Origin: Prostheceraeus crozeri
Lineage: Eukaryota; Platyhelminthes; Polycladida; Euryleptidae
DNA: 64,000 bases
Assembly (NCBI GenBank): GCA_907163375.1
Contig: CAJQUW010013690.1
Coordinates: forward strand, 62,001-126,000
Direction of reading: 5' to 3'
Shown here: in pieces, positions 1 to 11,100 of the stretch
Numbering within the stretch: the first letter of the stretch is position 1
Layout of the letters: each line of letters begins with the position of its first letter
Made by a program: the position numbers and the translations under genes
Notes under the pieces: generated by a model
Told to the model about the DNA's origin: nothing
Databases searched by the model: none
What the model saw: the letters and a program-made list of their open reading frames with translations, nothing else

Positions 1-19
1 CCGCAAGCATCGGTCATTT

Positions 20-140
20 CTGTATCTACTTCCCGGTAACTCAAACAGTGTAAAACTACCGCAAGATGACCAAAATATGATTAAATATGATGAGACACAG
101 AAAATATGACAACATTACCTTACCATAGAAATATGACAAA
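20..140. repeat. Left arm of a widely spaced inverted repeat
   Basis: This stretch carries runs of the motif aaatatga and short stretches such as gacacagaaaatatgac. It recurs as the reverse complement near 5895-6030, about 5.8 kb away, in the same order and with only scattered mismatches. The left copy starts close to the window edge, so its true end is not visible. The pair could be the terminal repeats of one large element that was later filled by other insertions, or two independent copies of one dispersed repeat in opposite orientation. No target-site duplication could be identified. Confidence 0.6.
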
Positions 141-153
141 AATATGATAAAAT

Positions 154-340
154 ATGTCGTTAGAATACTGTTCAACTAACCTCACTGGTCTCCTTAGCAC
201 TATGTCATCAAACAGTGGTTCTCGACTTGCACATACATGTAGTACCCGACCCTCCGACCACCTCACACCACTTTTGCGAGACCTTTACTGGCCTCGAATC
301 CAAGAACGCATTGGCTTTCGCAATGGTCTTCTGGTTATTG
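154..340 (+). pseudogene. LINE reverse-transcriptase C-terminal scrap (L2/CR1-like)
   Basis: The plus-strand translation shows the post-RT signature of L2/CR1/Jockey-type non-LTR retrotransposons: an LEYC-like start (usually LDYCNSLL), then a block ending HLTPLLRDLYW and RIGF (family form HITPLLxxLHWLPxxxRIxFK). The normally conserved LPV after LHW is altered to PRI. Only about 60 codons remain and a stop follows near 367. It is a dead fragment with no catalytic residues. The family level (L2 versus CR1) is uncertain. Confidence 0.6.
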
Positions 341-399
341 ACAGGAAATTTTCCTTCTTATTATTCTAAAACCATAGAAATCGACTTTTCACTTTTATT

Positions 400-510
400 T
401 GATTAATTTATTTTCAATTATATTCAGTTTATTTCACTTGACAAGGGAAGTAGTGTCTTCCGAAACGTCGCGACTATTAAAGAAATTCGTGACTGATTGA
501 GGCCTTTTTT
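400..510 (+). repeat. Penelope-like element 3' end with a hammerhead-like core
   Basis: Positions 437-470 read cttgacaagggaag, a loop tagtgt, then cttccgaaacgtcg. GGAAG at 446-450 can pair with CTTCC at 457-461, and GAAAC follows directly. Hammerhead ribozymes have the order CUGANGA, stem II, GAAA, and such motifs are known from PLE terminal repeats. Here the first box is degenerate (cttgacaag), so activity is doubtful. The following attaaagaaattcgt resembles the tail of such elements. No PLE coding sequence adjoins it. Confidence 0.45.
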
Positions 511-870
511 CCGCTGATTTAATTCAGTTAGTTGGACACAGCAGTTTGCAATTTTAGCTGCACGGTCAGGCACTGATCTAAGTCAATGTCTGAGAATGAG
601 AAATGAGAAAAAATATTGAAGAAGTTTGAAAAAGAACTATTGAACTTATACTCTATGACATTAACAACGATCCACTTGATATAGAAAATCTCAATGGAAG
701 TGGACGACTTATATTTCATACTGCACTGACCAGGATGTCTATGCATCAAATTTGTCATGGTAATATAAAGCAGCTGTCCATTGTCGATATCTTTGGCATA
801 GTTAATGCATTTCAAATTCGACCTTTTATCACTATCAAGCAATTCTTTCTGACTAAATTTTGAAGCAAAA

Positions 871-1942
871 ATGTCGCAATCAGAGTTTGTAAAAGGAATG
901 GCTGTTGGAATGCTACGATGTGGAAAGAGTTGTAGGTTTGTTGGACGGAAATTGGGTGTGTCACACTCCACTGTGAGCAGGTGGTGGAGTCGATGGAACA
1001 ATGATGGAAATGTTAAAAGAAGGAAAGGATCAGGGAAACCGAGATTGACAAACAATGCTACCGACAAGAAGTTGATTATCTCAGCAAAGCGCACTCGCTT
1101 AAGAGTGTTCCTCGACTGGCCATCAGCTGGAAAGCTGCAGCAGGAATTGCATGCAGTATACGAACAGCATATCGCCGTCTAGTAGAAGCGGGCCTGAGGT
1201 CATACCGACCTGCTGCAAGAATTCCTCTAAGTAAGTAATGCGAGAATTTCACACAATGACATTGCTTCACTGCCAATTTTTTTCTCCGCAGGTCTCGAAC
1301 ACAAGCAAAAGCGTGTGAAATGGTGTGAGCAGCATCTGTCGTGGAGCACAGAGGAATGGCGTCAAGTGAAGTGGACGGAAGAATCCCGTTTTACTTTGGA
1401 TTTTCACGATTGTCGCATTAGAGTGCATCGAATGGTTGGTGAGAGGTATTCACCCTGCTGCATATCTGAGCATGACCGCTATGGTGGTGGTAGCGTGATG
1501 ATCTGGGCCGGTATCTGGTACGGAGGTCGAACTGTCGCAGTCATTGTGAATGGGAACTTGAACGGAGAGCGATATTTATCGAATATCATATCTCCAATCG
1601 TCATCCCAAAGGTAAATGAACTCAACCTCATTCCAGGATGACAACGCTCGACCACACAGAGCTCATTGTGTAATAACAGTGATAGTGAGATATGGAATTC
1701 GCATCCTCCATTGGCTTTCACGCTCCCCCGACCTGTCTCCGATCGAACATGCTTGGGATGAACTTGGTCGGAAAGTGAGAGATGCATATGATCATCCGCC
1801 ATCAACACTGACAGCTCTTTCAGAGAGACTCATCGATCAATGGTCATTGCTGGATCAGGAACGGCTTGATCATCTTTGCGACTCGATGCCGATGAGACTT
1901 CAAAGCTGCATTTCAGTGCGGGGAGGACATACTCGGTACTAA
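871..1942 (+). pseudogene. Tc1-like transposase with one 61-bp intron and a frameshift
   Basis: This is a DDE transposase of the Tc1/mariner superfamily, which would cut and paste its element at TA sites. Exon 1 (871-1230) starts MSQSEFVKGM and has a helix-turn-helix region (VGRKLGVSHSTVSRWW, near residues 24-39) and a GSGKPR linker. A GT-AG intron at 1231-1291 joins in frame to LEHKQKRVKWCEQH. The catalytic core follows: VKWTEESRF, where the expected first aspartate (WTDES) is a glutamate; QDDNARPH; and SPDLSPIEHAWDELG. One frameshift near 1610-1625 separates the second and third parts. The C-terminus VRGGHTRY is complete. The copy is therefore dead through a catalytic substitution and a frameshift. 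The related copy at 39662-40598 has no intron and an intact WTDES. Confidence 0.85.
1231..1291 (+). other. Probable spliceosomal intron in the Tc1 transposase
   Basis: The intron begins gtaagtaatg and ends tttttttctccgcag, a consensus donor, a pyrimidine tract and a consensus acceptor. Its 61 bp contain in-frame stops. Removing it restores the frame exactly at IPL-S-LEHK, matching IPLN-FEH in the uninterrupted copy near 40240. The junction falls in phase 1: the last base of exon 1 and the first two of exon 2 make one serine codon. Confidence 0.7.
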
Positions 1943-2550
1943 TGTCTCCCATTTATTCAAATATAATGTTATATATAAAATGCTATCTTATGATTCATGA
2001 GTGTCAGTGGTATAAAGTTCATATATTTGAGTGGAGCATTTTTTATGTCAGGCAGTATATTTCATTATTTCATACATTTATCATTACTTCTGATTTCCAT
2101 AAATATACATATTTGTACTCCTCACATCGCAAAACATGAACACTTGTGATGAAAAAGTGAGAACATAACATTTTCAACCAAAAAGGTCATGATTGTGTGA
2201 TAACTCCACGATATCACTAATTTATTGATAGTTCACCAATTTTGATGAACAGTATGTCAAAAGAGAGCTCAGAAAATGCTCGTTCTCTCCGTGCCTGTTT
2301 TATTATCATACTCACATGTTTTCATTTTGAAAAATAACAATTTGTAAATTGAGTGATCTTCATATTTTGAGCACTGTTAAGCAAATGCAATAACGGATAC
2401 AAGCCTACCATGTCTCATTTTAAAGCTGAGAATGCAAGCTTTCGAATGATATATGACACGTTGTTATGCGATGCGATTGGAAGGCATGAGAATCGATTTA
2501 ACTTCAGCCAAATTCAGGTGGTCCGCTTTTTTTATCAGCTCTGCAGTAAA
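1943..2550. other. AT-rich stretch, presumably Tc1 3' flank
   Basis: I see no coding signature here. It probably contains the 3' untranslated part of the Tc1 copy and its right end, but I could not match a terminal inverted repeat to sequence near 540-870. Confidence 0.3.
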
Positions 2551-2559
2551 TTGAAAGAA

Positions 2560-2910
2560 TTAAACAATCTACATGTACTAATTCTGTGGGACATTCATAT
2601 CAACCATATCTGTAAACGGGCGTCATGTGCATTACGGCAACCTCGACATCATCCGCCAGTCAATTACTATTGATTTATCATAATTGCATTAGAGGCATCC
2701 TCGAGTATGGAGCTCATTTGTTAGTTACTCTAAATAAGAATTTGACTGCTGAAATTGATCGTGTACAACATCGTGCTCATGCTATTGTCTGCAGGAAAAA
2801 AATTGATTATCTACAAACTTTGTTGATCATTCGTTCAGGAGAGCGAAAACAGGCTTCATATTTCTTGAACATTTCATTCGCGACCTTCATAATCTTCTCC
2901 CTCTTTTATA
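2560..2910 (+). pseudogene. LINE reverse-transcriptase C-terminal relic
   Basis: Two plus-strand frames together give the post-RT region of an L2/CR1-type LINE. First comes an IHINHICKRAS-like block (usually HINHI...A...L). After a frameshift comes CIRGILEYGAHLL, then LNKNLTAEIDRVQHRAHAIV (family pattern IRPxLEYaxxxW...xxLexVQxRA). A third frame near 2860-2905 gives FEHFIRDLHNLLPL, a typical LINE tail block. There are several frameshifts and no catalytic residues, so this is an old, inactive fragment. Confidence 0.6.
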
Positions 2911-3879
2911 ATTGTCTCGTATGTTTCATTCACAGAAATTCCATCTGTCAAAGATAATCTCCTGACATCACAGCAAGTGCTTCATTACTAAGATAACAAG
3001 GATTTTCAACAGAGGTTCCTCTCTGATGCATTTTTCACTTTTATTTTCGCTTGTTACTTTCCGATTTTGTTATGCTATGTTCTGAATTCTATTTCATAAC
3101 TTGTCTTGCAATATACTCTACGATTTCCAGTATTGGAGTCGCTTGCTTTCCTCAAATATACGAATTATTATATCATTAATTCAGAATTCATAAAATTTGA
3201 AAGGACGAAAACCTTCACACTGCTTCCGATTCGTGTGCCACTTCAAACCCTTTCTCGTTCAAGAAATCTGGGTCTACATATTGGTGTAATCAATGCAAAG
3301 TATAATAGCACAAATACGACGATATTTTCATTTCATCGTCAATGCACTCGCTTCTCTATTGACATGCGTATTAGAAAGTTCTATGCAGGTCTGTGAAATT
3401 CAACAAAAATGGATGAATAGACAATAGGCGAACTTCCTCGCATAGAGGACGAATCTACATGTAATTCGCAGAAAATAATGGATAAAAATCGCATTCAGAG
3501 TTATTTGTTCAGACTGAATGGCGAATTATTTGTGATAAGTTAATTTGAAATTAATATCGTTGTAACAAAAGAGATATTCTCAACTCGAGCACGTCATTAA
3601 GAAATGTTTCCAATAAAGGTAATTGGACACTCGTGATCACAGCAACAAGACATTCAGTTCAAGTTACCCATTCATGCATCTGCTATTAATCAGTATAATG
3701 TCATTTTCATTGTATCCCGTCTGTCCATATCTAGACTATCAGTGAAAATAGTATGGCTGATACACTATTTTTTTTTTTTGAAATATGCTGAACAAAATTA
3801 AAAAGGCAAAATTTAAAAAACTGGTTGAAAAGTTAGTTCCCGTATTAAAACCAGAACGTCAAGTAATAGTTTTAGTGCT
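2911..3879. other. No recognisable gene
   Basis: AT-rich sequence with a short T run near 3770-3779. A 96-codon open frame at 3106-3396 matches no family I know and has no homopolymer or motif support. Confidence 0.4.
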
Positions 3880-5075
3880 CAATCATGCAAGTAATGTGCT
3901 TTGTCATGAATCAGGGAATGAAGATTTTCCAAAGAATGTTTTGGCACTTTCTGGTTGGTTCTTGCGCATGGTCCAAACCAACGAGGGATCAATACCGGGT
4001 GTGACCACCTCGAGCGCCCCCCCCCCCCCAACGCATCTTCTGAGCATGGAGGACACCAAACGCTGGATGTTGAGCTGGTCGAAGTTGGTCCATTCTTCCT
4101 GCAATGTCTGGCGGCGTTGAAGTAGGTTTCTGGGTGGAGTGTCACATGATCCGACTTGCCTGCCTAAGTGGTTCCAGAATCCAGAGGTGTTCAATGGGAG
4201 ACAACTCTGATTGGTCAGAGCATCGCGTCCACGCCCTCCTGTGTGAGAAACACCTGCATGTAGCGTGTAGCATGAGGCCGAGCATTATCCTGCCGCAGAG
4301 TGAAGCCACGCTGTTTGGTGTAGGCACCACCAGCGGGTGAAGGACTTCATCCACGTACGCAACGTCTGGTGGTGAGGTTGACAAAGATGAACAGCAAAGA
4401 GAACCTGCCACCAGAGTGGATTCCACCTCATACCATGCCATGAGGCTTCCACTACCCCGTATGTCACGCTCCAACAGACAGCAGCTTGAACATCTCTCTC
4501 CAAATCTCTTCCACCTCCGACCGACGTGCAGAACCAAGTGTCATCAGTGAAAAGCACAGATCTCCATCTCTGCACATGCCAGGTTCCTCGGGTCGCAACC
4601 CATTGACGTCGGGTGGCCCTCCGACGAGCATTGAGCACAGGGCCACACTACAAGGTCGGTGTGCACTTAAAACCGTGCTCTTGAAGCTTGTTACACATTG
4701 TCCGACCTGTTATTCGACGTTCTACAGTCCGGTTGTTTCAGCTGAAGTGCGAGTCGCTGGTTGCAGCTGATGTGGCAGGTGTTGTAGGCGGATAAGGCGA
4801 TCTTGGCTAGGTGTTGTCACTGTCTGGACACCAGCGAGAGGACGGTCGTCAGTTCGCTGAGTGAGGTGATGGCTTGTGGAGACAGCAACGTTGAAATGTA
4901 TAGCTAATCTTGTGAGGGACCATTCTTGTGCGCCTGCTAACTCTAATAACAATGATCCGAGTGCCCTACAATATCGAAAAAACCTTAGCACAATGATCTG
5001 AATTCTTCGAATCTGAAGAAATCGTGGCGATCGGAGCATTTTGAAGGAATTCACAGCAATCAACAAGCGGCACAC
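3880..5075 (-). pseudogene. Decayed Tc1-like transposase, second lineage
   Basis: On the minus strand, successive frames carry a Tc1-type transposase. The N-terminal part has a LTRLAIHFNVAVST helix-turn-helix block and a VTTPSQDRLIRL linker. The core has VLFTDDTWF (first aspartate), RQDNARPHATR (second aspartate), and LSPIEHLW (catalytic glutamate). The C-terminal part has LGRQVGSCDTPPRNL and LQEEW. At least four frame changes separate these blocks, so it is inactive. A C homopolymer near 4018-4029 falls in the 3' part. The sequence differs clearly from the 871-1942 copy, so at least two Tc1 lineages have been active. Confidence 0.75.
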
Positions 5076-5200
5076 GACTATTTTTCCTATCTCTACAAGG
5101 TATTAAGAATTTTTTTGCCACCGTTTTGAATCAGTTTGCAATTATAGCAAAATGATACACTAGATGAAACAATCCAATTCTGTGGTTGAAGCTTTTGCAT
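4885..5200 (-). repeat. 5' flank and N-terminus of the second Tc1 lineage (repeated near 8.7 kb)
   Basis: Read on the minus strand, this segment matches 8705-9010 on the plus strand for about 300 bp, including ccacagaattrgattgttt, gataggaaaaatagtcg, and the block containing cttcagattcgaagaattca. It covers the upstream region and start of the transposase ending at 3880. The two copies are inverted relative to each other. Confidence 0.7.
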
Positions 5201-5344
5201 GTAAGACGCTAAGTCTTCCTTATTAATTGATCTCAGATACAATAACATTAACTGTGGTTGCTTGAGGACCCAATTATTGGAAATTATGTAATAGCCACTC
5301 GACAAGCATTTACTAGACAACAAGCGGAGAATTTCACAAAGCAT

Positions 5345-5890
5345 ATTACTTGCATGATCGTCATTGAAAATATCCCTTGACGTTCTGATTATAATACGGG
5401 AACCAACTTTTCAAACAATTTTTTAAATTTTGCGTATTTTAATTTAGCGCTGTATACATTGAAAACAATCTGAATCATTTCATATGAAATAATTTCACTT
5501 ACAGTCTGCTAACTTCTTTTTCATTTATCATTTTTGCACATTAACACATTTCAAAAAGGTCAACAAATATGAAATGACATGATAGTGATATCTAGATGAC
5601 AAGTGATAAATATTGAAGAAGCTAAAGATGCAGACAATATTTTGAAGAAATAACTCAAATCAGTTTCAACTCTTCATGGTAAAAGTCTACCGATTGGCAT
5701 TGAGCATGTGAAGAGAATATAGTAACTATTTAGTAACTATTATAGTAACTATAGCAACTATTTAGATTAGAAGCGATTAAAAGTCACTGTAACCTGTAGT
5801 TTCCATAACCAAATAATTGTCTCAACTTCTTCATTACGCCAGGAACAAAGCAATATCAATGTGCAATGAATAAGGCAATTCTTTTATGAC
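5345..5890. other. No recognisable gene
   Basis: AT-rich sequence with a short local repetition of tagtaact near 5720-5765. No coding motif was seen on either strand. Confidence 0.4.
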
Positions 5891-5894
5891 ATGT

Positions 5895-6030
5895 CATATT
5901 TTTAGGGTAGGGCAATATTGTCATATTTTCTGTGTCTGATCATATTTAGTCATATTTTGGCAATTTTTCTGTAGTTTTAGACTGTTTGGGGTGCCGGGAA
6001 GAGGGGATAGAAAAATTTATGACCGATAAT
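5895..6030. repeat. Right arm of the widely spaced inverted repeat
   Basis: This is the reverse complement of about 20-140. The shared order is: an aaatatgac-type block, gacacagaaaatatgac, a block with aaactac, then ccaaacagt and cttcccgg. A further cluster of related catatt motifs continues to about 6110. See the left arm for interpretation. Confidence 0.6.
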
Positions 6031-6369
6031 TGTAGAATGACACAATATTTGTGGTCATATTTGGCTATATTTTAAGCTTTTTTAGGTCATATTTCTTCGA
6101 TTTTTAGGGCATAAAAAATTGCCGTACTAATCATCTGTAACCTAAGTCATCAGTCATCTGTAATCATCTAAACCCACATCTTCAAAAGTATGTGCCAGAA
6201 ATTATGTAAATTATAGCCAATGAGTTCACACAGTCATTTATTAACAATATTGCTATCAATCTTCTTTTTAGAAAACCGTGTCATGGATTTGAGCTACGTC
6301 TTGTGAATGAATCTTGTCTCCAACGCGGACTTCGGTTCGATTCCGTGATCATGCGAGGGCGGAAGAGGA

Positions 6370-7260
6370 ATAATCGCATTTTTATATGGATAGTCAGCTA
6401 TTCATTAAAATAATGTTTTTGTCATTTTGTTGCTAGATGTCTAGTTTCCATATACATGTGCTTGTACTTGTATAGTAGATTTAGGTAGGGCCCAATGCAA
6501 ATTTACATGCAAATGTACATCATTTTAATTCAACATCAAAATTGTTACCCGGTATTTTTTGAAATTAATGAAATAGTAGTATTTTTATTGATTGTCTTAG
6601 TTCCATAGTTCATCATTTAATAGACCCGTAGTTCGCAAAGCATTATCATTCTAATAAGTAATGAACTATGGAAATACAATAATTGATGAACTGTGGCATA
6701 TGTGCATATGGTATTTTCTAGAAGTCGATAATGACATTAATAGCTTGAAATTTTGTGTAGAGACTTCAAATGATTTAGCATTTGATTTCCAAAATTTTTA
6801 CTTAGAATTTATATCTATCTTAATTGATAAGGTCAAATCGGCGAAATATATATTGATACAATCTATTAATTAATTTTTTCTGCGCAGAAAAGCTATAAAA
6901 TAATATTATTTCATTAATTTCAAAGAATGATATCAAAGTCTTTCTTTATAAAATCTACAGAAATTACTAAAAATCAAAATTGTTTCCGAACATTTTTAAA
7001 TGGTTGATTAATCATGAAGCTTATTTTCATATAATGGTGATTAATTTCGAAATCCTACGTTTCAAAACAAGTGCATGTCATGCCGTAGCTTAATTCTCAC
7101 GAATTCAAATAGATATAGGAAGTAAATACTCAAAATACCCAAACAATTCATCCATAATGGCTAGTCTTTCAAGCAACTGACATTTAAAATAAATTCATTT
7201 TCAAAATAAATATCAGATAAGTATGTAATCACATCATTAAAAGGAATACAATTTGGTAAA
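6370..7260. other. No recognisable gene
   Basis: AT-rich sequence. A B-box-like ggttcgattcc occurs at about 6342-6352 just upstream, but no matching A box was found, so I do not call a tRNA or SINE there. Confidence 0.35.
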
Positions 7261-7370
7261 ACAAATACAAAATACAGAATGATCATAATTAACAGTAATT
7301 ACAGAAGGGTTCGACGGGAAGAAGAAGTCAGACTGAGGTAGTTGCCCCTCAGAATAGCAAACGACAAGCG

Positions 7371-8080
7371 CTAGAACAGCCAAGTCGACTCTCTAGCGTC
7401 CCCCGTTCGCCGTGACATGCGACGACCCAAGTCCTTAAGAAAGTTCAGGGTCGAAGGGCCGAAGACCCCAGTCGTTTCAACGGCGACCGGTGTAAAAATG
7501 TACCGGGGTTGGAGAGCTGAGTATTTTGACGTTTTCCTGGCTTCAGCTGCTTTCGCCGCGCATCCAGGATCAACCGCTGAATCGTTGGCGACGGATGAGG
7601 AAAAGGTGTCCGAGCAGATCGCATCCCACACGAGCGACTTGCCCTCTGCGAACGGGAAAACTGTCATACCATCCGGCCGCTTGCCGTCACCACGATCCAG
7701 CCCCACTGGCTCGAGGATCGACTTGAAACCGGCGACGTCGAGGGCCCGGCGGATGATGTCGTTGATAGCAACGTGGCGCGGGAATCTTCCGGCACTCTTG
7801 ACACAGGAAAGGGGATGGAGACCCAGTTCGTCTGTCCGGGAACCACAACGACATGGGTGCGGCTCACAAACAAATCCCCCGATCCTTAGGGCGATGGCGT
7901 ATCGAAGACAGTCGTCGACCAAGAGGTTGCCCATGGCGCTTGAGAGAAGAGCGGACAGCCAGGCGCCACTGTGAGGTTGGGATGCAGCCTGCAGACAACC
8001 AAGGCTGTGTTGGTCCATGGACCGCTTGAGGGTCAAAGCAGCTTTCTCGGCGGAGATACGGTCCCATTGCCGCTGTTTAC
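7371..8080 (-). pseudogene. 5'-truncated LINE: zinc knuckle plus restriction-like endonuclease domain
   Basis: A minus-strand frame stays open for more than 220 codons and is GC-richer than its surroundings. Residues 20-27 (QPHSGAWL) belong to the end of the reverse-transcriptase region of LINEs with a C-terminal nuclease. A cysteine/histidine cluster follows (CEPHPCRCG at 57-65, HPLSC at 74-78), then GRFPRH, then KRPDG near 119-123 and WDA near 137-139. The last two are the PD-(D/E)XK-type catalytic positions expected of a restriction-like endonuclease, which nicks the target in R2-like and related LINEs. The reading continues upstream to about 8080 (WDRISAEKAAL) and then stops, a typical 5' truncation. 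The C-terminus is intact, and the 3' UTR probably runs to about 7265. The exact clade is uncertain. Confidence 0.65.
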
Positions 8081-8084
8081 GTCA

Positions 8085-8700
8085 ATTAATATCAGATTAA
8101 TGTCAGATTTAATATCAAATTAATGACTATCTATGATTATATAATCATTAGTTAACTCAACCCTTTTGTTCTTATTGTGTTAATTTGGCAAAATTTCGAC
8201 CTGCATCTTTCGGGACGCAGCAAATGTTGATCCCGGAACGGCAACATTTTATGAACCGAAGAAGTAGGAGATCATTGCGCTTTTAATGACACTTGTCCCT
8301 TCCTCGTGCGATGCCTATAGCGATTGCAAATTGCATATGAAAATTTTTTCCAAAAAGACTTTATTTTGAAAACAATTTAAGAATGAAAGGGTTAAGTGTC
8401 TGACCTATCAAAAACATTTCAACCAATTTTATCTGAGTTTTCTGACGTTGAAAAAACTGATGAATTCCAATGAAGAAAGTGAAATGACGAATTTGTGATT
8501 GGAAAATAGAGAGAAATTAATATAGGAATCTGGCCGTAGATGTAAACGTCATTAAGGAGAGTGAATAAGACATTTTGCGTTTGCTACATTTCTCTCAAAT
8601 TTTTGATTATTTTTTGTATCTCCAAAGTTTTTATTCTATATCTGTTGAAGTAATGCATGATGTCATCTGTGTGGCACAGTACATTATTGACAGAAGATGT
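8085..8700. other. No recognisable gene
   Basis: AT-rich sequence directly upstream of the truncated LINE. There is a local repetition of atcagattaatgtcagattt near 8088-8125 that could be target-site or filler sequence. Confidence 0.35.
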
Positions 8701-8704
8701 ACAC

Positions 8705-9010
8705 TCTACCCCACAGAATTAGATTGTTTAATCGTATCACTTTGATAGAAGTGCAAACTGATTCAAACAGATGGTACATGCAAGAACTTAATAAGTGGGC
8801 AAAAAGAAATTTTCAATACCTTACAGAGATAGGAAAAATAGTCGTTCGTCGCTTGCGGATTGCTCTGAATTCCTTCAAAATGCTCCGATTGCCACGACTC
8901 CTTCAGATTCGAAGAATTCAGATCATTGCGCAAAAGTTTTCTCGATAATGTTAGGCCCTCCGATCATTTTAAAAAAAGTTAGCAGGCGCATGAAAAAACG
9001 TTCACAAACT
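8705..9010 (+). repeat. Second copy of the Tc1 5' flank found at 4885-5200
   Basis: This plus-strand segment matches the reverse complement of 4885-5200. Shared blocks include gataggaaaaatagtcgt, ttccttcaaaatgctccg, a block with cagattcgaagaattcagat, and gttagcaggcgca. After about 9010 the similarity to the transposase helix-turn-helix region fades into poorly conserved sequence. It is probably a 3'-deleted or badly decayed copy of the same Tc1 lineage. Confidence 0.65.
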
Positions 9011-9019
9011 TCTCTGTAG

Positions 9020-11078
9020 AACTTGACATCGTATGTCTCTTTGCTATGTGATCCGGTTGATAACAGTCGCTGAAGCCTTGCACTTTTTGGCGTGTTTAAT
9101 GTTGAACTGGCTGCCCATTGTTCGATTGCTATGGCATTTAGTCAGGAGATTGTGCCATTTCATTTACGTTACATGTTCCAATGCTTCCCTTCTAGTCAAA
9201 CGGCAGAAGAGACGACCTGTCTAATTCTGTGCTCTACCCATTGGGAAGCAATGCAACAATGTGATATCAATAACCCATTAAAGATTCAGAAGTCATTCAA
9301 TTGGAATAGAAAGAAATACTAGATAGAAGTGAAAAAGATTCCAGATTCTCTGTTTTTTGTGCATAATATTCATGCGTATGTATGTGCATATACATGTGCA
9401 TACATGTAAATGCATATATTATGTAAAATAATAATAATGAAAGGTTTATACCGATATGAAAAACGCATGACGAATTACAATTGATGAAGAAAAACAATTA
9501 TTTAAGTTACTTATTAAGTCAGTCAGATAAAAGATGTGGTAAACTGAAGGCGGAAATGTCAAATGGTAAAGTTAGCGTGAAGTATTCGGTTGAAAAAACT
9601 CCTTCCGATGTTGTTGTCGTTCACTGTTCTTTGTAATGAATGAGGTCTTCTTCTTAGATTCCGGTCAAGGTTTATCTCAGGGGGAAGGAACTTTTATAGT
9701 GGATGCGTTTCGTCGGTAGTGACCTTCTTGAATAAGCGGTTTTCAATTTCTGCAATAGTGTCTTGAGTGTTGATTGCCTTGCAGTACTTGAATTGGATGC
9801 TTCTATTTACGTAACTCGTAAGGCGTCTCTTGTCATTTTGGTTTGTGTATTCATGCGTATTGAGTATGATTCAATGGATGGCAACACTTCTTAAGAGCAG
9901 TGGTAACTAGAGTACTAGTCTAGGCATATCATTTCACATAATATTTAAAATGAATTATCTTTTTGCTTTTAGGCCACTAGTGCGATGTAATTAATATTTG
10001 TTAGCAAAGCCTGTTGTGAGAATATCTATTGGAATATAATTATTATGCAGCTAACGTCTGCATGCTTACATGACTTGGCTTTTTGGATGCTGTACAAGCG
10101 CCAATTTAATTTTCTTCCGATGATTTCGCAGAGGTGACGAATGAACTTTTCAATACAAAGTTTCTTGATAAACACCTCATCCGAAATTCTGACAGGAATA
10201 TCTCCCTAATGAAATTGCAAACTGCACAACACATAATTAAAAATGCACGTTCAGATTTACAAGAACACTCGAAATGAAAAGGATCAGAAGAAACGTAAGT
10301 CATGATTAAAAGAATCCTGCATTGCGTCTGAAACTGAAAATGTTGATGAAAACTGTTCATATTGCGCGCACATGAATGCAGTGAATTAAACTATTTTTAC
10401 AGTGTTTAGGTGATTTCCATACGTCTGATACCTAATTCGTCAACAGCCTCGACGCATACTGATAGATTGTTCCGTAAGTTTCGTAAAGGGCAAATTTTCG
10501 GTTATTTGGGAAAATGACGATTAAATTTTGAACTTTACCCAAGGTATTGGAAGCTAGTGCAACCAAATTATTATTAGTTGTAGACTTACTTGTGGACCTC
10601 TTTATCAGCAAGCTGCAATATGCTCGTTCTACAGTCTACGTGTTATGATAACACAACTGGGATAAAAGGCAACTAAAACATTATGTTCTGTTATTCTCCA
10701 AAACTGTCGCAACATCATTCTCGAACCAAGTCTTTCATGTTTTTTGTTATGTTGCTTGTAATTTATGTAAATTTAAAGAAGCTGTCCGCTAGATAATTTC
10801 TCAATTGCATGCTGTTTTTGACGGAATTTTTTCAAGTAGAATCGCGGAATTCCAATGGGAGGAAATTATGGCCAATTGCAAGTTTACAATGTATGCATGT
10901 GAAAAGCTTACATGCAGCATCAAACAAAAGATGTTGTCTCGCTAAGTTGGTATTTCGTATTGATGATATATGTTTTGTAAACAATAAATGTTTTGAGAGT
11001 TTGATATTGCATATTCACACGGACGACTATTCACGGATAATGATGGTGTAAACGATGATGACACTGTAGGCCTATTTC
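9020..11078. other. No recognisable gene; possible unidentified coding relic at 9690-9850
   Basis: The minus strand between about 9850 and 9690 stays open for some 50 codons (reading ...SIQFKYCKAINTQ...). I could not assign it to a family. The rest is AT-rich with no supported feature. Confidence 0.3.
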
Positions 11079-11100
11079 TATACCTTTTCAACATTAAATT

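Noticed and set aside
1612-1636. A second GT-AG intron in the first Tc1 transposase (gtaaatgaac ... ttccag)
   Set aside because: It would be only about 25 bp, below any usual minimum, and a one-base indel explains the shift.
3106-3396. 96-codon frame as LINE tail continuation
   Set aside because: The expected RTxRxxxSFxP tail pattern is not present.
6290-6370. tRNA gene or SINE around ggttcgattcc
   Set aside because: There is a B-box match but no credible A box or cloverleaf.
7417-7974. 185-codon plus-strand frame
   Set aside because: It is antisense to the LINE zinc-knuckle/endonuclease frame, which has recognisable motifs; the plus-strand product has none.
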